DNA of 64,000 nucleotides from Noviherbaspirillum sp. Root189 (GCF_001428545.1 NZ_LMHZ01000012.1:546-64545); one strand, 5' to 3'. Numbered from the stretch's first letter, positions 8,549 through 17,972 are shown. The notes: a model not told the origin generated them from the letters alone. Numbers and translations are program-made.

Positions 8549-8697
8549 ATACCAATCCCAACCCATAACGCACCATGAGATCGCGTCTTTTTCCGCCTGC
8601 CTGCGTTGCACTCGTCGTCAATAGCTCGCTATTGACTCCTCGTCAGTCAAAAAAATCCATCGATCTCATTCGTTACGTTATAGCTTGGGATTGGTAT
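8549..8697. repeat. MITE-like repeat with 13-bp perfect terminal inverted repeats (copy A)
   Basis: The element starts ataccaatcccaa (8549-8561) and ends with its exact complement ttgggattggtat (8685-8697); pairing continues imperfectly inward. A 9-bp inner stem (gtcaatagc/gctattgac) lies in the middle. It has no coding capacity. A second copy is at 21148-21277 and a right-end fragment at 8753-8802, so it is a dispersed family in this genome. Confidence 0.8.
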
Positions 8698-8719
8698 TAG
8701 CGCATTTTCGCAAGATGAA

Positions 8720-8744
8720 AAAAGCCCGCATGATGCGGGCTTTT
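8720..8744. terminator. bidirectional intrinsic terminator
   Basis: aaaagcccgca at 8720-8730 pairs with tgcgggctttt at 8734-8744. The hairpin has A/T runs on both sides and sits between the convergent FNR-like and phasin genes, so it can serve both. Confidence 0.8.
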
Positions 8745-8752
8745 CCATTTCA

Positions 8753-8802
8753 CAAAAATCCTTCGATCTAATTTTTTACGTTACAGGTCGGGATTGGTAT
8801 TA
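8753..8802. repeat. right-end fragment of the MITE-like repeat (copy C)
   Basis: About 50 bases match the right end of copy A with several substitutions (aaaaatcc.tcgatct.at, ttacgtta, gggattggtatta). Its last bases tta (8800-8802) form the stop codon of the phasin on the minus strand. Confidence 0.7.
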
Positions 8803-9522
8803 TTTCTTTTTGCCGCCTGTCGTCGGATAGATTTTCTTATCCGAGCCGCTTGCGTCGGCGGCGGCGTCGACTGCTGGCACGAGCACCTCCGGTGCGGATG
8901 CCGTTGCCTGGATACCGGAAGAGGCCGCTGTGGCCGCTGCTGCCGTCGCTGCGTCTGCCACATTGGTCGCAGCATCGGATGCTGCCTGTGTCATATTATT
9001 TGCGGTTGCCGCTGCTGCGCCCATGTTACGTTGGGCCAGCGTTGCGACATCCTTGAATGCGTTTTCCCACATCGAAAACATGCTGGCCATCGGGTTGGCA
9101 TTCGTCGTGGCATTACTGCTTGTGTTTGCTGCAGTTGAAGCGGTGGAGGTTGTTCCCGCAAACGGCGTCTTGATGCCATTCACGGCCTGGTTACGAAATT
9201 GCTCAACATAATCCTGCATGCTTTGACCGATTTCGCTCTGCATCTCGACGACGATGCGTACTAGTTCACGCTGGTACTCAGTCGCCGGGCTCGAGTTGCG
9301 CGACATCATGCGTGATTGCAGCGCCGAACCGATGGCACCCGGATCGCGGGCGGTTGCCAGTTCTCTGACGAAATCAAGCTGGTCAGTGAAAAGTTGATGC
9401 GTCGCACCGATCATCACGCTGTCTATCTTTTGTGTGCCGGTGAAGAAGGCGTCTGCAAGACGGCGCGAAGCTTCAAGTTGCGTCTGATAGACGCCGGCAA
9501 GCGGGTTAAGTGCGTTTTGCAT
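8800..9522 (-). CDS. phaP: phasin family protein (polyhydroxybutyrate granule-associated)
   Basis: A 240-residue protein whose first 110 residues match Phasin_2-type proteins (NPLAGVYQTQLEASRRLAD, amphipathic helices, then EYQRELVRIVVEMQSEIGQSMQDYVEQ). The remainder is an Ala/Thr/Asn-rich low-complexity linker, a second short helical part (MFSMWENAFKDVATLAQRN) and a Lys tail. Phasins coat PHB granules and control their number and size. The acetoacetyl-CoA reductase gene lies immediately upstream on the same strand (129-base gap), which fits PHB metabolism; no PHB synthase is in the window. The stop codon lies within a repeat fragment, so the C-terminus may have been altered by that insertion. 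Confidence 0.85.
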   Translation of the reverse strand: MQNALNPLAGVYQTQLEASRRLADAFFTGTQKIDSVMIGATHQLFTDQLDFVRELATARDPGAIGSALQSRMMSRNSSPATEYQRELVRIVVEMQSEIGQSMQDYVEQFRNQAVNGIKTPFAGTTSTASTAANTSSNATTNANPMASMFSMWENAFKDVATLAQRNMGAAAATANNMTQAASDAATNVADAATAAAATAASSGIQATASAPEVLVPAVDAAADASGSDKKIYPTTGGKKK

Positions 9523-9650
9523 ATGTTCAATCCTGATATGAAATGTTGAAGGAAAGCGAGTTCAGCGAGCCTATTTTCTGCGTTTTCTGACTGCACGCAC
9601 GTACCCGTTCGATGCCTGGTTGACGTATGTCAATCAAGCATCGACGCAGT

Positions 9651-10397
9651 TCATTGCATGTGCTGTCCGCCATTGATAGCGATATTTGCACCGGTCACAA
9701 ACCCAGCCTCGTCAGAGCAAAGATAGACGACAAGACCAGCGACCTCTTCGGGTTCGCCAAGTCGGCCCAGTGGTATTTGGGGAAGGATTTTTTCTTTGAG
9801 AATGCTTTCTGGTATCTGCGTCACCATCTTGGTTTTCAGATAGCCCGGCGATATGGTGTTGACGGTAATGCCTTTATTGGCGACTTCCAATGCAAGCGCC
9901 TTGGTAAAGCCGTGCATTGCCGCCTTCGCCGCCGCATAGTTGGTCTGGCCAAACGCGCCTTTCTGCCCGTTTACCGAGGAGATATTTACGACGCGACCCC
10001 ACTGGTTTTCCAGCATGCCATGCAAAGCCAGCTTAGTCATATTGAAGACACTGTCAAGATTGGTTTTGCGGACGATTTGCCAATCCTCGAATGTCATCTT
10101 CTTCAATGTTGCATCACGCGTCACACCGGCATTGTTGACGAGAACATCAATACGGCCCTGATCACGCAAGACTTGCATAATGCCGGCTTCACAGGAAGAG
10201 AATTCCGCGACATCAATGCAGACGGTGCTGAAGTCGTATCCTTCGCTACGATGGGAAGCAATCCACGCCGATGCGTCCTTGTTTCCAGGTGAATGCGTTG
10301 CGACAACGCGAAATCCTGCGTCATGCAACTTCCTGCAAATGGCCTCCCCTAGCCCTCCCATTCCACCCGTCACGATGGCCACTCGTTTTTTATCCAT
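9651..10397 (-). CDS. phaB: acetoacetyl-CoA reductase
   Basis: A 248-residue short-chain dehydrogenase making (R)-3-hydroxybutyryl-CoA from acetoacetyl-CoA with NADPH, the second step of PHB synthesis. The Rossmann motif is TGGMGGLGEAIC; NNAG follows; the catalytic Ser lies in NISSVNGQKG and Tyr/Lys in TNYAAAKAAMHGF, all typical of PhaB. The C-terminus (ANIAINGGQHMQ) matches the PhaB ending. A good ribosome-binding site (aaggagaca read on the minus strand) precedes ATG 10397. The phasin follows, so co-transcription is plausible. General FabG-type reductases are the alternative, but the sequence and the neighbour favour PhaB. Confidence 0.92.
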   Translation of the reverse strand: MDKKRVAIVTGGMGGLGEAICRKLHDAGFRVVATHSPGNKDASAWIASHRSEGYDFSTVCIDVAEFSSCEAGIMQVLRDQGRIDVLVNNAGVTRDATLKKMTFEDWQIVRKTNLDSVFNMTKLALHGMLENQWGRVVNISSVNGQKGAFGQTNYAAAKAAMHGFTKALALEVANKGITVNTISPGYLKTKMVTQIPESILKEKILPQIPLGRLGEPEEVAGLVVYLCSDEAGFVTGANIAINGGQHMQ

Positions 10398-10800
10398 GGC
10401 TGTCTCCTTGTGTTGAATGAAGATAGATTTCTAGCGATCGCTTCGGCATGGTTGGGGGCAATGCTCGATGTCCACGACCAAGGAATATTTAAAGCTCATC
10501 AAATGAATAGGCACAGATGTGCAGCAAGACGCTCTCGCTGTCTTGCCGGGGAAGATTCGAGTATGAGAATGTAAATTAGTTCGGATGCAATCCCGATCCA
10601 ATGTCTTGCATCACGGATGCCAATGAATAGCCATGGTGCAGGGCGATATGCCGAGCCATTGCAGCAATTGCAGCCATTGCGGTTTTGACGCACGAATAGA
10701 AACGAAACGCGGGCCTGCCTGTTCGGCTGGAATCATTTGCCTGTTCTTATTCACGTCCGTGTCGAGTGGACTGGTCCATCACAGAACCATCAAACCTCAA
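10398..10800. other. intergenic region upstream of phaB, no gene seen
   Basis: About 400 bases between the end of the Lrp-type regulator and the start of phaB. It should contain the phaB promoter. A minus-strand frame at 10499-10693 is Cys/Arg-rich without a ribosome-binding site and is not supported. Confidence 0.5.
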
Positions 10801-11289
10801 TTAGTCGCTCAATAGCTCAGGCGCGATCGCCTGAGTGTCCTTCAGCGTCTGCAGAACAATATTGGACTTGATGTCGAGTACACCCGCAGTCTTGTATAAC
10901 TTCTCCAGGACAAACGAAGAAAAATGCTTGAGGCTGCGTGCCCTGACGCGTAACAGGTAGTTCGCTTCACCGGCAATGATGTACGAGCCGACCACCTCGG
11001 GCCAGGCGGCAATGGAAGCTGTAAAGTTTTCATGCCAGTGTTCGACATCACGCCGCATCGTGACCTGTACAAAGGCATCCACCTCAAGGCCCAGAGCGGC
11101 GGCATTCAGCACTGCGCTATAGCGGCTGATCATGCCACTTTCCTCCAGCATACGGACGCGGCGCAGGCAGGAGGAAGGCGACAAAAATACCTTCTCCGCC
11201 AGTTCAAGATTGCTCATCCTTCCATCTTGTTGGAGCAGGTTGAGTAACTTGAGATCGGTCGCATCAAGCTTCATGGTGTTTTCATTCAT
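10801..11289 (-). CDS. Lrp/AsnC-family regulator, probable regulator of the kyn operon
   Basis: A 162-residue protein with an N-terminal helix-turn-helix (MSNLELAEKVFLSPSSCLRR) and a C-terminal ligand-binding RAM domain (VDAFVQVTMRR, then VVGSYIIAGEANYLLRV). It is divergent from kynB with a 114-base gap. In other proteobacteria an Lrp-type protein (KynR) activates the kynurenine operon in response to kynurenine, so that role is inferred here from position. The start could also be the internal Met at 11274; ATG 11289 keeps aggaat upstream. Confidence 0.88.
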   Translation of the reverse strand: MNENTMKLDATDLKLLNLLQQDGRMSNLELAEKVFLSPSSCLRRVRMLEESGMISRYSAVLNAAALGLEVDAFVQVTMRRDVEHWHENFTASIAAWPEVVGSYIIAGEANYLLRVRARSLKHFSSFVLEKLYKTAGVLDIKSNIVLQTLKDTQAIAPELLSD

Positions 11290-11403
11290 TTTTTCACGGA
11301 TTCCTGCAATGATATTCTAATTGTCTTGCATTTGGCCGATCAGATTGCGTAAAAAATGCGGCGTTTACGGCTTAAAATTCGAGCAGAACATCAAGGAAAT
11401 CTT

Positions 11404-12051
11404 ATGCCCTCTTCCAATACCCTTTGGGATATCAGCCCTGTCCTTTCTCCTGCAATTCCGGTCTGGCCAGGGGACACGCCGTTCAGCACCGAGCCCACCT
11501 GGAAAATTGAAGGCGGTTGCCCCGTGCAGGTGAGCCGCATCACCATGTCAACACACACGGGCGCGCACTGCGATGCGCCGTCGCATTACGACGCCCAGGG
11601 TGAATCTATCGATAGCGTAGCCCTGCATGCCTATCTCGGCCCTTGCCGCCTGATCGACTGCATCGGCGTGAGCCGCGTCGAGCCGTATCATGTCGAAACC
11701 GCGTTGACCGATATGCCGCCACGCGTGCTGTTCCGCACCTATGCGACGGCGCCCCAGGACCGTTGGGATGCGCAGTTTGCGAGCGTATCCCCCGCCACGA
11801 TCGCGTTGCTGGCCAGGCAAGGAGTCGTACTGATTGGCATTGATACGGCCTCACTTGATCCACAGGAATCCAAGACCATGGATGCACATCGCGCGGTTCG
11901 CGCCAACCGCATGGCTATCCTTGAAGGCATCATCCTTGACGGTGTGCCGGCGGGCGACTATGAATTGATTGCATTGCCCCTGAAGCTGGCGGGAATGGAC
12001 GCCAGCCCCGTGCGCGCCATACTACGCAGCTTGCCAGGAGGTGCGCAATGA
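11404..12051 (+). CDS. kynB: kynurenine formamidase (arylformamidase)
   Basis: A 215-residue metal-dependent hydrolase converting N-formylkynurenine to kynurenine and formate. The cyclase-family signature [14 protein letters not shown] is present, and so is the second conserved part [24 protein letters not shown] about 9 bases upstream supports ATG 11404. The stop overlaps the start of kynU (ATGA at 12048-12051). First gene of the kynB-kynU-kynA operon that takes tryptophan to anthranilate. Confidence 0.95.
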   Translation: MPSSNTLWDISPVLSPAIPVWPGDTPFSTEPTWKIEGGCPVQVSRITMSTHTGAHCDAPSHYDAQGESIDSVALHAYLGPCRLIDCIGVSRVEPYHVETALTDMPPRVLFRTYATAPQDRWDAQFASVSPATIALLARQGVVLIGIDTASLDPQESKTMDAHRAVRANRMAILEGIILDGVPAGDYELIALPLKLAGMDASPVRAILRSLPGGAQ

Positions 12052-13298
12052 TGACACGTGACGATTGCGTCGCTCGGGATAAGGCCGACAAACTTTCCTC
12101 GCTGCGGGACCAGTTCGACCTGCCCGATGGCGTCATTTACCTAGATGGCAATTCGCTGGGCGCACGCCCGAAAGTCGCGCTGTCCCGCGTACAGCAGGTG
12201 GTGAACGACGAATGGGGAAAGGACCTCATCCGCAGCTGGAATAAAGCGGGCTGGTTCGATCTGCCGTCCCGCCTGGGAGACAAGCTTGCTACGCTGATCG
12301 GCGCCAATCCGAATGAAGTCGTGGTGACCGATTCCACCTCGATCAATCTCTTCAAGACGCTCGCCGCAGCGCTTCACAAGCAGTCCCGTGCTGAAGGACG
12401 ATCGCAGCGCCATGTCATCGTGACCGAACGCGCCAATTTCCCAACCGACGTGTACATCGCGCAGGGACTGACGTCCTGGCTGGATAGCGGCTATGAGATC
12501 CGAATGATCGATTCGCCGGACCAGTTAAATGCCGCCATCGACGAGGATACCGCTGTCGTCATGCTGACTCATGTCAACTACCGCACCGGACATATGCATG
12601 ACATGCGCGAGGTCAGCACTCTTGCCCACGCGCGCGGCGCTCTGATGCTGTGGGATCTTGCCCATTCGGCCGGTGCCGTGCCGGTTAACCTGAATGCGGA
12701 TGGTGCCGATTATGCGGTCGGCTGCACTTACAAGTACCTGAATGGCGGTCCAGGGTCGCCGGCCTTCATCTGGGTCGCGGCGCAGCATCAGAAGGATTTC
12801 CGTCAGCCGCTGTCCGGCTGGTGGTCGCATGCAAGCCCGTTTGCCATGCAGCCGCAGTTTGAAGCGACCGGCGGCATACGGCGCGCATTATGCGGCACGC
12901 AGCCAATCGCTTCGCTGGCGATGGTCGAATGCGGGCTCGACATTTTTGCGCAAACGTCGATGGCGGCGCTACGCGAGAAATCGCTGGCGTTGACCGATCT
13001 CTTCATCGACCTGGTGGAATCGCGCTGCCGCGTTCATCCGCTGGAACTGGTAACGCCACGTGAACATGCACATCGCGGCAGCCAGGTGAGCTTTGCCCAT
13101 CCGCATGGTTATCCGGTCATGCAAGCCCTGATTTCGCGCGGCGTCATCGGCGACTACCGGGAACCACACATCATGCGCTTTGGCTTTACCCCGCTTTACA
13201 CGCGTTTTATTGACGTGTGGGATGCGGTCGACATACTCGTCGATATTCTGGACAACAAGCGTTACGATCCGGCCGCCCTGCGCGACGCCGTGACCTGA
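12048..13298 (+). CDS. kynU: kynureninase
   Basis: A 416-residue PLP enzyme splitting kynurenine into anthranilate and alanine. The Schiff-base Lys is in [11 protein letters not shown], preceded by [13 protein letters not shown] with the PLP-contacting Asp. Length and sequence fit the family. It overlaps kynB by four bases; a second ATG lies directly after the first (12051). The kynA gene follows after 10 bases. No anthranilate-degrading genes are in the window, so the fate of anthranilate is not shown. Confidence 0.96.
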   Translation: MMTRDDCVARDKADKLSSLRDQFDLPDGVIYLDGNSLGARPKVALSRVQQVVNDEWGKDLIRSWNKAGWFDLPSRLGDKLATLIGANPNEVVVTDSTSINLFKTLAAALHKQSRAEGRSQRHVIVTERANFPTDVYIAQGLTSWLDSGYEIRMIDSPDQLNAAIDEDTAVVMLTHVNYRTGHMHDMREVSTLAHARGALMLWDLAHSAGAVPVNLNADGADYAVGCTYKYLNGGPGSPAFIWVAAQHQKDFRQPLSGWWSHASPFAMQPQFEATGGIRRALCGTQPIASLAMVECGLDIFAQTSMAALREKSLALTDLFIDLVESRCRVHPLELVTPREHAHRGSQVSFAHPHGYPVMQALISRGVIGDYREPHIMRFGFTPLYTRFIDVWDAVDILVDILDNKRYDPAALRDAVT

Positions 13299-13308
13299 GG
13301 AGGCAAAC

Positions 13309-14148
13309 ATGGACACAGACAAGAAAGCCACATCCTGGCATGGCGCGCAGATGGATTTCTCGAAGTCGATGAGCTATGGGGATTATCTCGGCCTTGAGCA
13401 GATCCTGTCGGCGCAGCATCCGCGTTCACCCGACCACAATGAAATGCTGTTCATCATCCAGCATCAGACCAGCGAACTATGGATGAAGCTGATGTTGCAT
13501 GAGCTTTACGCGGCAAGACAGCAAATCCGTCAGGATGAACTGCAGCCCGCATTCAAAATGCTGGCCCGCGTGGCACGCATCATGGATCAGCTGGTCCATG
13601 CATGGGATGTGCTGGCAACCATGACGCCGCCCGAGTACAGCGCCATCAGGCCGTATCTCGGCCAGTCCTCGGGCTTCCAGTCCTGCCAGTATCGGGAGAT
13701 CGAATTTATCCTCGGGAACAAGAACCCTTCACTGCTCGCCGTCCATGCAGCAGTGCCCGACAACTATCAGCATCTGGAAACAGCGCTGCGCACGCCCTCC
13801 ATTTACGACGAGGCGATCATGCTGCTTGCCCGCGAAGGCTTCCATATCGATGCCGAGCGTCTCAACGCTGATCCGACCCAGGCGACGGTGGCCAACGAAT
13901 CCGTCAAGCAGGCATGGCTTGATGTCTATCGCGAGCCCACGAAACACTGGGCCTTGTATGAACTTGCGGAGAAACTGGTGGATCTGGAAACAGCGTTCCG
14001 CTTCTGGCGCTTCCGCCATGTGACGACGGTTGAGCGCATCATCGGATTCAAAACCGGGACCGGCGGCACCGCCGGTGCAAGCTACCTCAAAAAAATGCTG
14101 GATATAGTGCTATTCCCCGAGTTGTTCGCACTCCGGACCGCACTGTAA
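13309..14148 (+). CDS. kynA: tryptophan 2,3-dioxygenase
   Basis: A 279-residue haem enzyme opening the indole ring of L-tryptophan to N-formylkynurenine, the first step of the pathway. The substrate-side His is in [11 protein letters not shown] and the haem-ligating His in [26 protein letters not shown] about 6 bases before ATG 13309 is a strong ribosome-binding site. It is the last gene of the operon, although it catalyses the first step. Confidence 0.97.
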   Translation: MDTDKKATSWHGAQMDFSKSMSYGDYLGLEQILSAQHPRSPDHNEMLFIIQHQTSELWMKLMLHELYAARQQIRQDELQPAFKMLARVARIMDQLVHAWDVLATMTPPEYSAIRPYLGQSSGFQSCQYREIEFILGNKNPSLLAVHAAVPDNYQHLETALRTPSIYDEAIMLLAREGFHIDAERLNADPTQATVANESVKQAWLDVYREPTKHWALYELAEKLVDLETAFRFWRFRHVTTVERIIGFKTGTGGTAGASYLKKMLDIVLFPELFALRTAL

Positions 14149-14197
14149 CGAAAAGAAAAAGTATGGGGAATCAGGAGGATAGCTCCGCAGCAGCAGG

Positions 14198-14203
14198 TAT
14201 AAT
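14198..14203 (+). promoter_or_regulatory. possible -10 box upstream of minC
   Basis: A perfect TATAAT lies about 190 bases upstream of minC. No good -35 box is seen at the expected distance, so this is a weak suggestion for the minCDE promoter. Confidence 0.3.
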
Positions 14204-14390
14204 ACGGCGCAAAGCACAGAGCGAGTGGTGAGCAATTGTTCAATGCGCCGTAATGAAATCCGCTTTCCCCAGACCGTTCGGGCCGCTTTCCATGCGGCCC
14301 GTTTCATTTGGCAAGCGGTGCATTCCATTTTGCTCACGGTGCGGCCGCGTCTACCGATAAGGCGATTACCCGATGAGCCGATAAGCGTTT

Positions 14391-15182
14391 ATGTCAACGA
14401 AACAAAATAGCAAACCGATAGAGATCAAGATTTCAACCGTTGTCGCCGTGTCGGCCATACTGCGCACGGCCGACCTGGAAACGCTCGACGCCACCCTGAA
14501 GAAAACCACGGGTGGCGCGCCGGATTATTTTGACAACGACCTCGTGGTGATCGACGTCAGTGCCATCGACTTCAGCGGAACTGCCATTGATTGGTCTGCC
14601 CTGACCTCGCTGTTCAGCTCGTACAGCCTGAATCCGGTTGCGGTGCGCGGCGCCCCGCCCGAACTCGAACACCAAATCGTCGCCCATGGCATGAGTATCG
14701 ATACGCTCGCCCCGCAGCGCCAGGAAGCTTCATCCGAAGAAACCGGGGCCGCACCGGCGCCCGTCATTGCACCGCCCCCTGCGTCGACACCGGCGCCGGC
14801 GCCGGTTCAGCAATCTCCCGAAGTGCATAGCCCGGTCGCGGCAGCAGTCCCCGCCATGATCATCGATTCCCCGGTACGCGCCGGCCAACGCATTTATGCT
14901 CGCGGTTGCGATCTGATTGTCAATGCCATCGTCAACAATGGTGCCGAGCTTATTGCAGACGGCAGCATCCATGTATATGCTCCGCTTCGCGGGCGGGCGC
15001 TTGCAGGGGCCAGCGGCAATGCGGAGGCACGTATCTTCACACTCAGCATGGAGGCCGAACTGGTATCCATTGCAGGCATTTACCGCACGTTTGACGGCGG
15101 GTTACCGAAGGATCTGGCGAAGCAACCGGCGCAGGTCCGTCTTCAGGGCGACCGGATAGATGTCCTGTCCATTCGCGCCTAG
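14391..15182 (+). CDS. minC: septum site-determining protein MinC
   Basis: A 263-residue inhibitor of FtsZ assembly. The N-terminal domain (about 1-105) is followed by a Pro/Ala-rich linker (EETGAAPAPVIAPP onward) and the C-terminal beta-helix that binds MinD (VRAGQRIYARGCDLIV, then GADGSIHVYAPLRGRAL in essence, and AELVSIAGIYR). First gene of minCDE. The ribosome-binding site is weak; ATG 14391 is the natural start. Confidence 0.95.
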   Translation: MSTKQNSKPIEIKISTVVAVSAILRTADLETLDATLKKTTGGAPDYFDNDLVVIDVSAIDFSGTAIDWSALTSLFSSYSLNPVAVRGAPPELEHQIVAHGMSIDTLAPQRQEASSEETGAAPAPVIAPPPASTPAPAPVQQSPEVHSPVAAAVPAMIIDSPVRAGQRIYARGCDLIVNAIVNNGAELIADGSIHVYAPLRGRALAGASGNAEARIFTLSMEAELVSIAGIYRTFDGGLPKDLAKQPAQVRLQGDRIDVLSIRA

Positions 15183-15207
15183 TTATTTGTCAATTAAGGA
15201 GTTTTTT

Positions 15208-16023
15208 GTGGCCAAAATCATCGTTGTAACGTCAGGTAAAGGAGGCGTGGGCAAAACCACCTCCAGCGCCAGCTTCGCGTCAGGACTCGCCCTGCGTGGG
15301 CACAAGACCGTTGTGATCGACTTCGACGTCGGTCTACGTAACCTTGACCTGATCATGGGTTGCGAGCGACGTGTCGTCTATGACCTGATCAACGTGGTCA
15401 ACAACGAAGCCACCCTCAACCAGGCCCTGATCAAGGATAAGCATTGCGACAACCTGTTTGTGCTGCCCGCCTCGCAGACACGTGACAAGGATGCGCTGAC
15501 CGAAGCAGGCGTGGAGCGCGTCCTGAACGACTTGCGCAAGATGGATTTTGAATACATCGTCTGCGACTCACCAGCGGGTATCGAACACGGTGCGGTCATG
15601 GCGCTGACATTCGCGGACGAGGCGATCGTCGTCACCAACCCGGAAGTTTCCTCGGTGCGTGACTCGGACCGCATTCTGGGCATCATCCAGGCTAAATCGC
15701 GCCGTGCCCTGGCCGGCGACGAACCGGTCAAGGAACACCTGCTGATCACCCGCTACGTTCCCAAGCGGGTGGAAGCCGGCGAAATGCTGTCGTTCACCGA
15801 CGTCCAGGAAATCCTGCGCATTCCGCTCATAGGCATCATTCCGGAATCGGAGTCGGTATTGCACGCGTCAAACCAGGGCAATCCGGCGATCCACATTACA
15901 GGCAGCGATGTTTCGGAAGCCTATCAGGACGTCGTTGCGCGCTTCCTGGGACATGAAGTGCCAATGCGCTTTACCGCCTACGAAAAGCCCGGGTTGTTCC
16001 AGAGAATCTTCAAGGGTAAGTGA
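15208..16023 (+). CDS. minD: septum site-determining ATPase MinD
   Basis: A 271-residue ATPase that recruits MinC to the membrane and oscillates with MinE. The GTG at 15208 is chosen because AAGGAG (15196-15201) lies 6 bases upstream and the product then begins AKIIVVTSGKGGVGKTT, the deviant Walker A motif. The C-terminal amphipathic membrane-targeting helix is visible (KPGLFQRIFKGK). It follows minC by 25 bases. Confidence 0.97.
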   Translation: MAKIIVVTSGKGGVGKTTSSASFASGLALRGHKTVVIDFDVGLRNLDLIMGCERRVVYDLINVVNNEATLNQALIKDKHCDNLFVLPASQTRDKDALTEAGVERVLNDLRKMDFEYIVCDSPAGIEHGAVMALTFADEAIVVTNPEVSSVRDSDRILGIIQAKSRRALAGDEPVKEHLLITRYVPKRVEAGEMLSFTDVQEILRIPLIGIIPESESVLHASNQGNPAIHITGSDVSEAYQDVVARFLGHEVPMRFTAYEKPGLFQRIFKGK

Positions 16024-16024
16024 T

Positions 16025-16288
16025 ATGGCGCTACTCTCATTCCTGTTTAACAACAAACCCAAAACCGCAAGTGCGGCGAAAGAACGCCTGCAGGTAATCA
16101 TTGCCCGCGAACGCAATGGCCGAGACGGTCCGGACTTTCTCCCCGCGCTGCATAAGGAATTGATTGCGGTGATTTCGAAGTACGCGAATGTGAACGCCGA
16201 CGATATCAAGATTTCACTTGATCGCCAGGGCAATCTGGAAGTCCTGGACGTAAACGTCGTGCTGCCGGATGCGGTTCCGGGCAAGTAA
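16025..16288 (+). CDS. minE: cell division topological specificity factor MinE
   Basis: An 87-residue protein that stimulates MinD ATPase activity and confines the division block to the poles. The N-terminal membrane/anti-MinCD helix (MALLSFLFNNKPKTASAAKERLQ) and the C-terminal dimerisation domain (DIKISLDRQGNLEVLDVNV) match the family. It starts one base after the minD stop and is followed by a strong hairpin at 16327-16361. Confidence 0.96.
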   Translation: MALLSFLFNNKPKTASAAKERLQVIIARERNGRDGPDFLPALHKELIAVISKYANVNADDIKISLDRQGNLEVLDVNVVLPDAVPGK

Positions 16289-16326
16289 GCTGCGTCAGAC
16301 CAACTTACCAGCTTAATTTGATGAAA

Positions 16327-16361
16327 CTCCTCTGAAGCCGACCAACCGGCCTTCAGAGGAG
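16327..16361 (+). terminator. strong hairpin after minE (no T run)
   Basis: ctcctctgaag (16327-16337) pairs perfectly with cttcagaggag (16351-16361) and pairing continues inward past a bulge. There is no clear T run, so it may act as an mRNA 3'-end stabiliser or a factor-aided terminator. Confidence 0.55.
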
Positions 16362-16483
16362 CCTTGCGTCATGAGATCCTATCGATTGGCCCTCAGCCTT
16401 GCAGGGCAATACTGTCAGCGTTTGCTTGCGCCGCAGTGCTCGGTTCAGCATTACAGTTCAATAAGACAACTCCACTATCCGCA

Positions 16484-16810
16484 TCAGTGCAACTGGTGTT
16501 TCAGGTCAGATAGTTCACGGTGAGCCTGCATCACCACATCCCTGAGCTCGCTGTCGACCATCGGTGCGTTTTCGCAGGCATCCTTGGCGCGATCACCCAG
16601 CTGCTCCAGATCATCGACACATTGCACGATCTGTTGCTCATCTTGCGATTTCATCATGCCTCGCGCCTGGTCTATTCTCTGATCCAGCTGCTGCATGCAA
16701 TTTTTCAACTCCATCGGTACGCTTTGCGTCGATTCGCAGCGCTGTGCAGCTTCGTGAATCATGCTTTCCACATGACTAAAGCGTTGCTGCAGTTCGTTTG
16801 CTTGCATCAT
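16484..16810 (-). CDS. small helical protein of unknown function
   Basis: 108 residues from ATG 16810, chosen because AGGAG lies 7 bases upstream; the frame extends 26 codons further but without support. It is predicted all-helical and soluble, with no signal peptide, and has three Cys (RCEST, NCMQQ, CVDDLEQ) plus one in DACENA. Heptad-like stretches (MQQLDQRIDQARGMM; ELRDVVMQAHRELSDLKHQ) suggest a coiled-coil bundle. I do not recognise a family. It stands between minE and two envelope genes that run the opposite way. Confidence 0.65.
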   Translation of the reverse strand: MMQANELQQRFSHVESMIHEAAQRCESTQSVPMELKNCMQQLDQRIDQARGMMKSQDEQQIVQCVDDLEQLGDRAKDACENAPMVDSELRDVVMQAHRELSDLKHQLH

Positions 16811-17075
16811 GGTAGATCTCCTGTCATTGAGCGATGCCGGTAGCGGCAACGGGAAAGTTTTGATGACGGGCTGACAAGCGAGTTCCACCCGTTATGACCT
16901 GCAGCCATCAGGAAAAGAAATCACGGGTGAGTATTGATAGCCCGTAGTGCAACGGGTTTCGCACGGTGCCCTGCTGCGACGCAAGCACCTCATATTGTCG
17001 AACTCATCACAAATGAATATGTCCAATAACATGGCCCGACTGCACAATCGTGCAGGCCGTTGCACGGAGGCGTCC

Positions 17076-17447
17076 ATGAAAACAATCAAACCACGGTTTC
17101 TCATTATCCTGGTCATTGGATTACTCTTCAGCGAACTAGCCTGGGCGCATGGTGGATACGGACATTACGGGCGCTGGCACGGACGGTCGCATGCTTCGGT
17201 CGGCATCGTCCTTGGGGTTCCACTGGTCGGCGCATGGGGCTACTACCGCCAGCCCGGCATTTATACCTATCCCCCCGTTGTCACCGTTCCCAATGTCCCG
17301 CAGGCCTACATGGAAAAGAATGCGCGTGAGCAGCAGGCAAATTCATGGTGGTACTACTGCCGTTCCGCCCAAGCTTACTATCCATACGTTCGCGAGTGTC
17401 CCAATGGTTGGGAACTGGTTTCGCCACAACCGTCAGATTTGCGGTGA
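17076..17447 (+). CDS. small secreted envelope protein, unknown function
   Basis: 123 residues from ATG 17076 (GGAGG about 7 bases upstream). A signal peptide is clear (KPRFLIILVIGLLFSELAWA, cleavage after AWA), followed by a His/Gly-rich start (HGGYGHYGRWHGR), which might bind metal, and a C-terminal part WWYYCRSAQAYYPYVREC with PNGWELVSP. The paired Cys in that Trp/Tyr-rich motif may form a disulfide. Similar proteins are common in Burkholderiales and unnamed. The lipoprotein gene follows after 12 bases, so the two are probably an operon. Confidence 0.75.
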   Translation: MKTIKPRFLIILVIGLLFSELAWAHGGYGHYGRWHGRSHASVGIVLGVPLVGAWGYYRQPGIYTYPPVVTVPNVPQAYMEKNAREQQANSWWYYCRSAQAYYPYVRECPNGWELVSPQPSDLR

Positions 17448-17459
17448 ACAGGAATGGTC

Positions 17460-17972
17460 ATGACGCCGCATAGCTTGCTGGTTGGCATTACCCTCGTTTT
17501 CGTCGCAGGATGCACAACTGTGCCACCGAACCAGCCTAGCGTCATGGTGCTTCCCGGCACTGGGAAGAGTTTTGAGGAGTTCCGGGCCGACAACGAATTA
17601 TGCAGGCAGTTCGCCTCCGAGCAAGTCAGTGGTGGTACGCCTGATAGTGCCGGAATTGACAGCGGTACGCGCTCCGCAGCGCTCGGGACTTTACTTGGTG
17701 CCGCAGCGGGCGCCGCAATCAACGGCGGACGTGGAGCAGCGGTCGGGGCCGGCAGCGGCTTGGCGCTTGGCGGGCTTGCCGGAGCCGGTGCAGCCGAAAG
17801 CAGTTCGGCGCAACTCCAGCGGCGTTACGATATCGGCTTCCAGCAATGCATGTATGCCAAGGGCCACCGGATTCCTTCCGCAGGAGGCATTATGGGGCAG
17901 TTTTTCCGTGATTTCCCGGCGCGGTCGACGGCAGCACCTCCCTTACCGCCACCAGGTCGCATTGTTCGCTGA
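17460..17972 (+). CDS. outer-membrane lipoprotein with glycine-zipper segment
   Basis: 170 residues; ATG 17460 is preferred over 17454 because AGGAA is then 7 bases away. The signal peptide ends in a lipobox (FVAGC), so the mature protein starts at a lipidated Cys. The middle carries a glycine-zipper stretch (LGTLLGAAAGAAINGGRG and GSGLALGGLAGAGAA) typical of membrane-inserted small lipoproteins. Two further Cys flank it (NELCRQF, FQQCMYAKG). The function is unknown; it probably acts in the envelope with the preceding secreted protein. Confidence 0.78.
   Translation: MTPHSLLVGITLVFVAGCTTVPPNQPSVMVLPGTGKSFEEFRADNELCRQFASEQVSGGTPDSAGIDSGTRSAALGTLLGAAAGAAINGGRGAAVGAGSGLALGGLAGAGAAESSSAQLQRRYDIGFQQCMYAKGHRIPSAGGIMGQFFRDFPARSTAAPPLPPPGRIVR

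Noticed and set aside
10499-10693. 64-codon minus-strand frame upstream of phaB
   Set aside because: No ribosome-binding site and odd Cys/Arg-rich composition.
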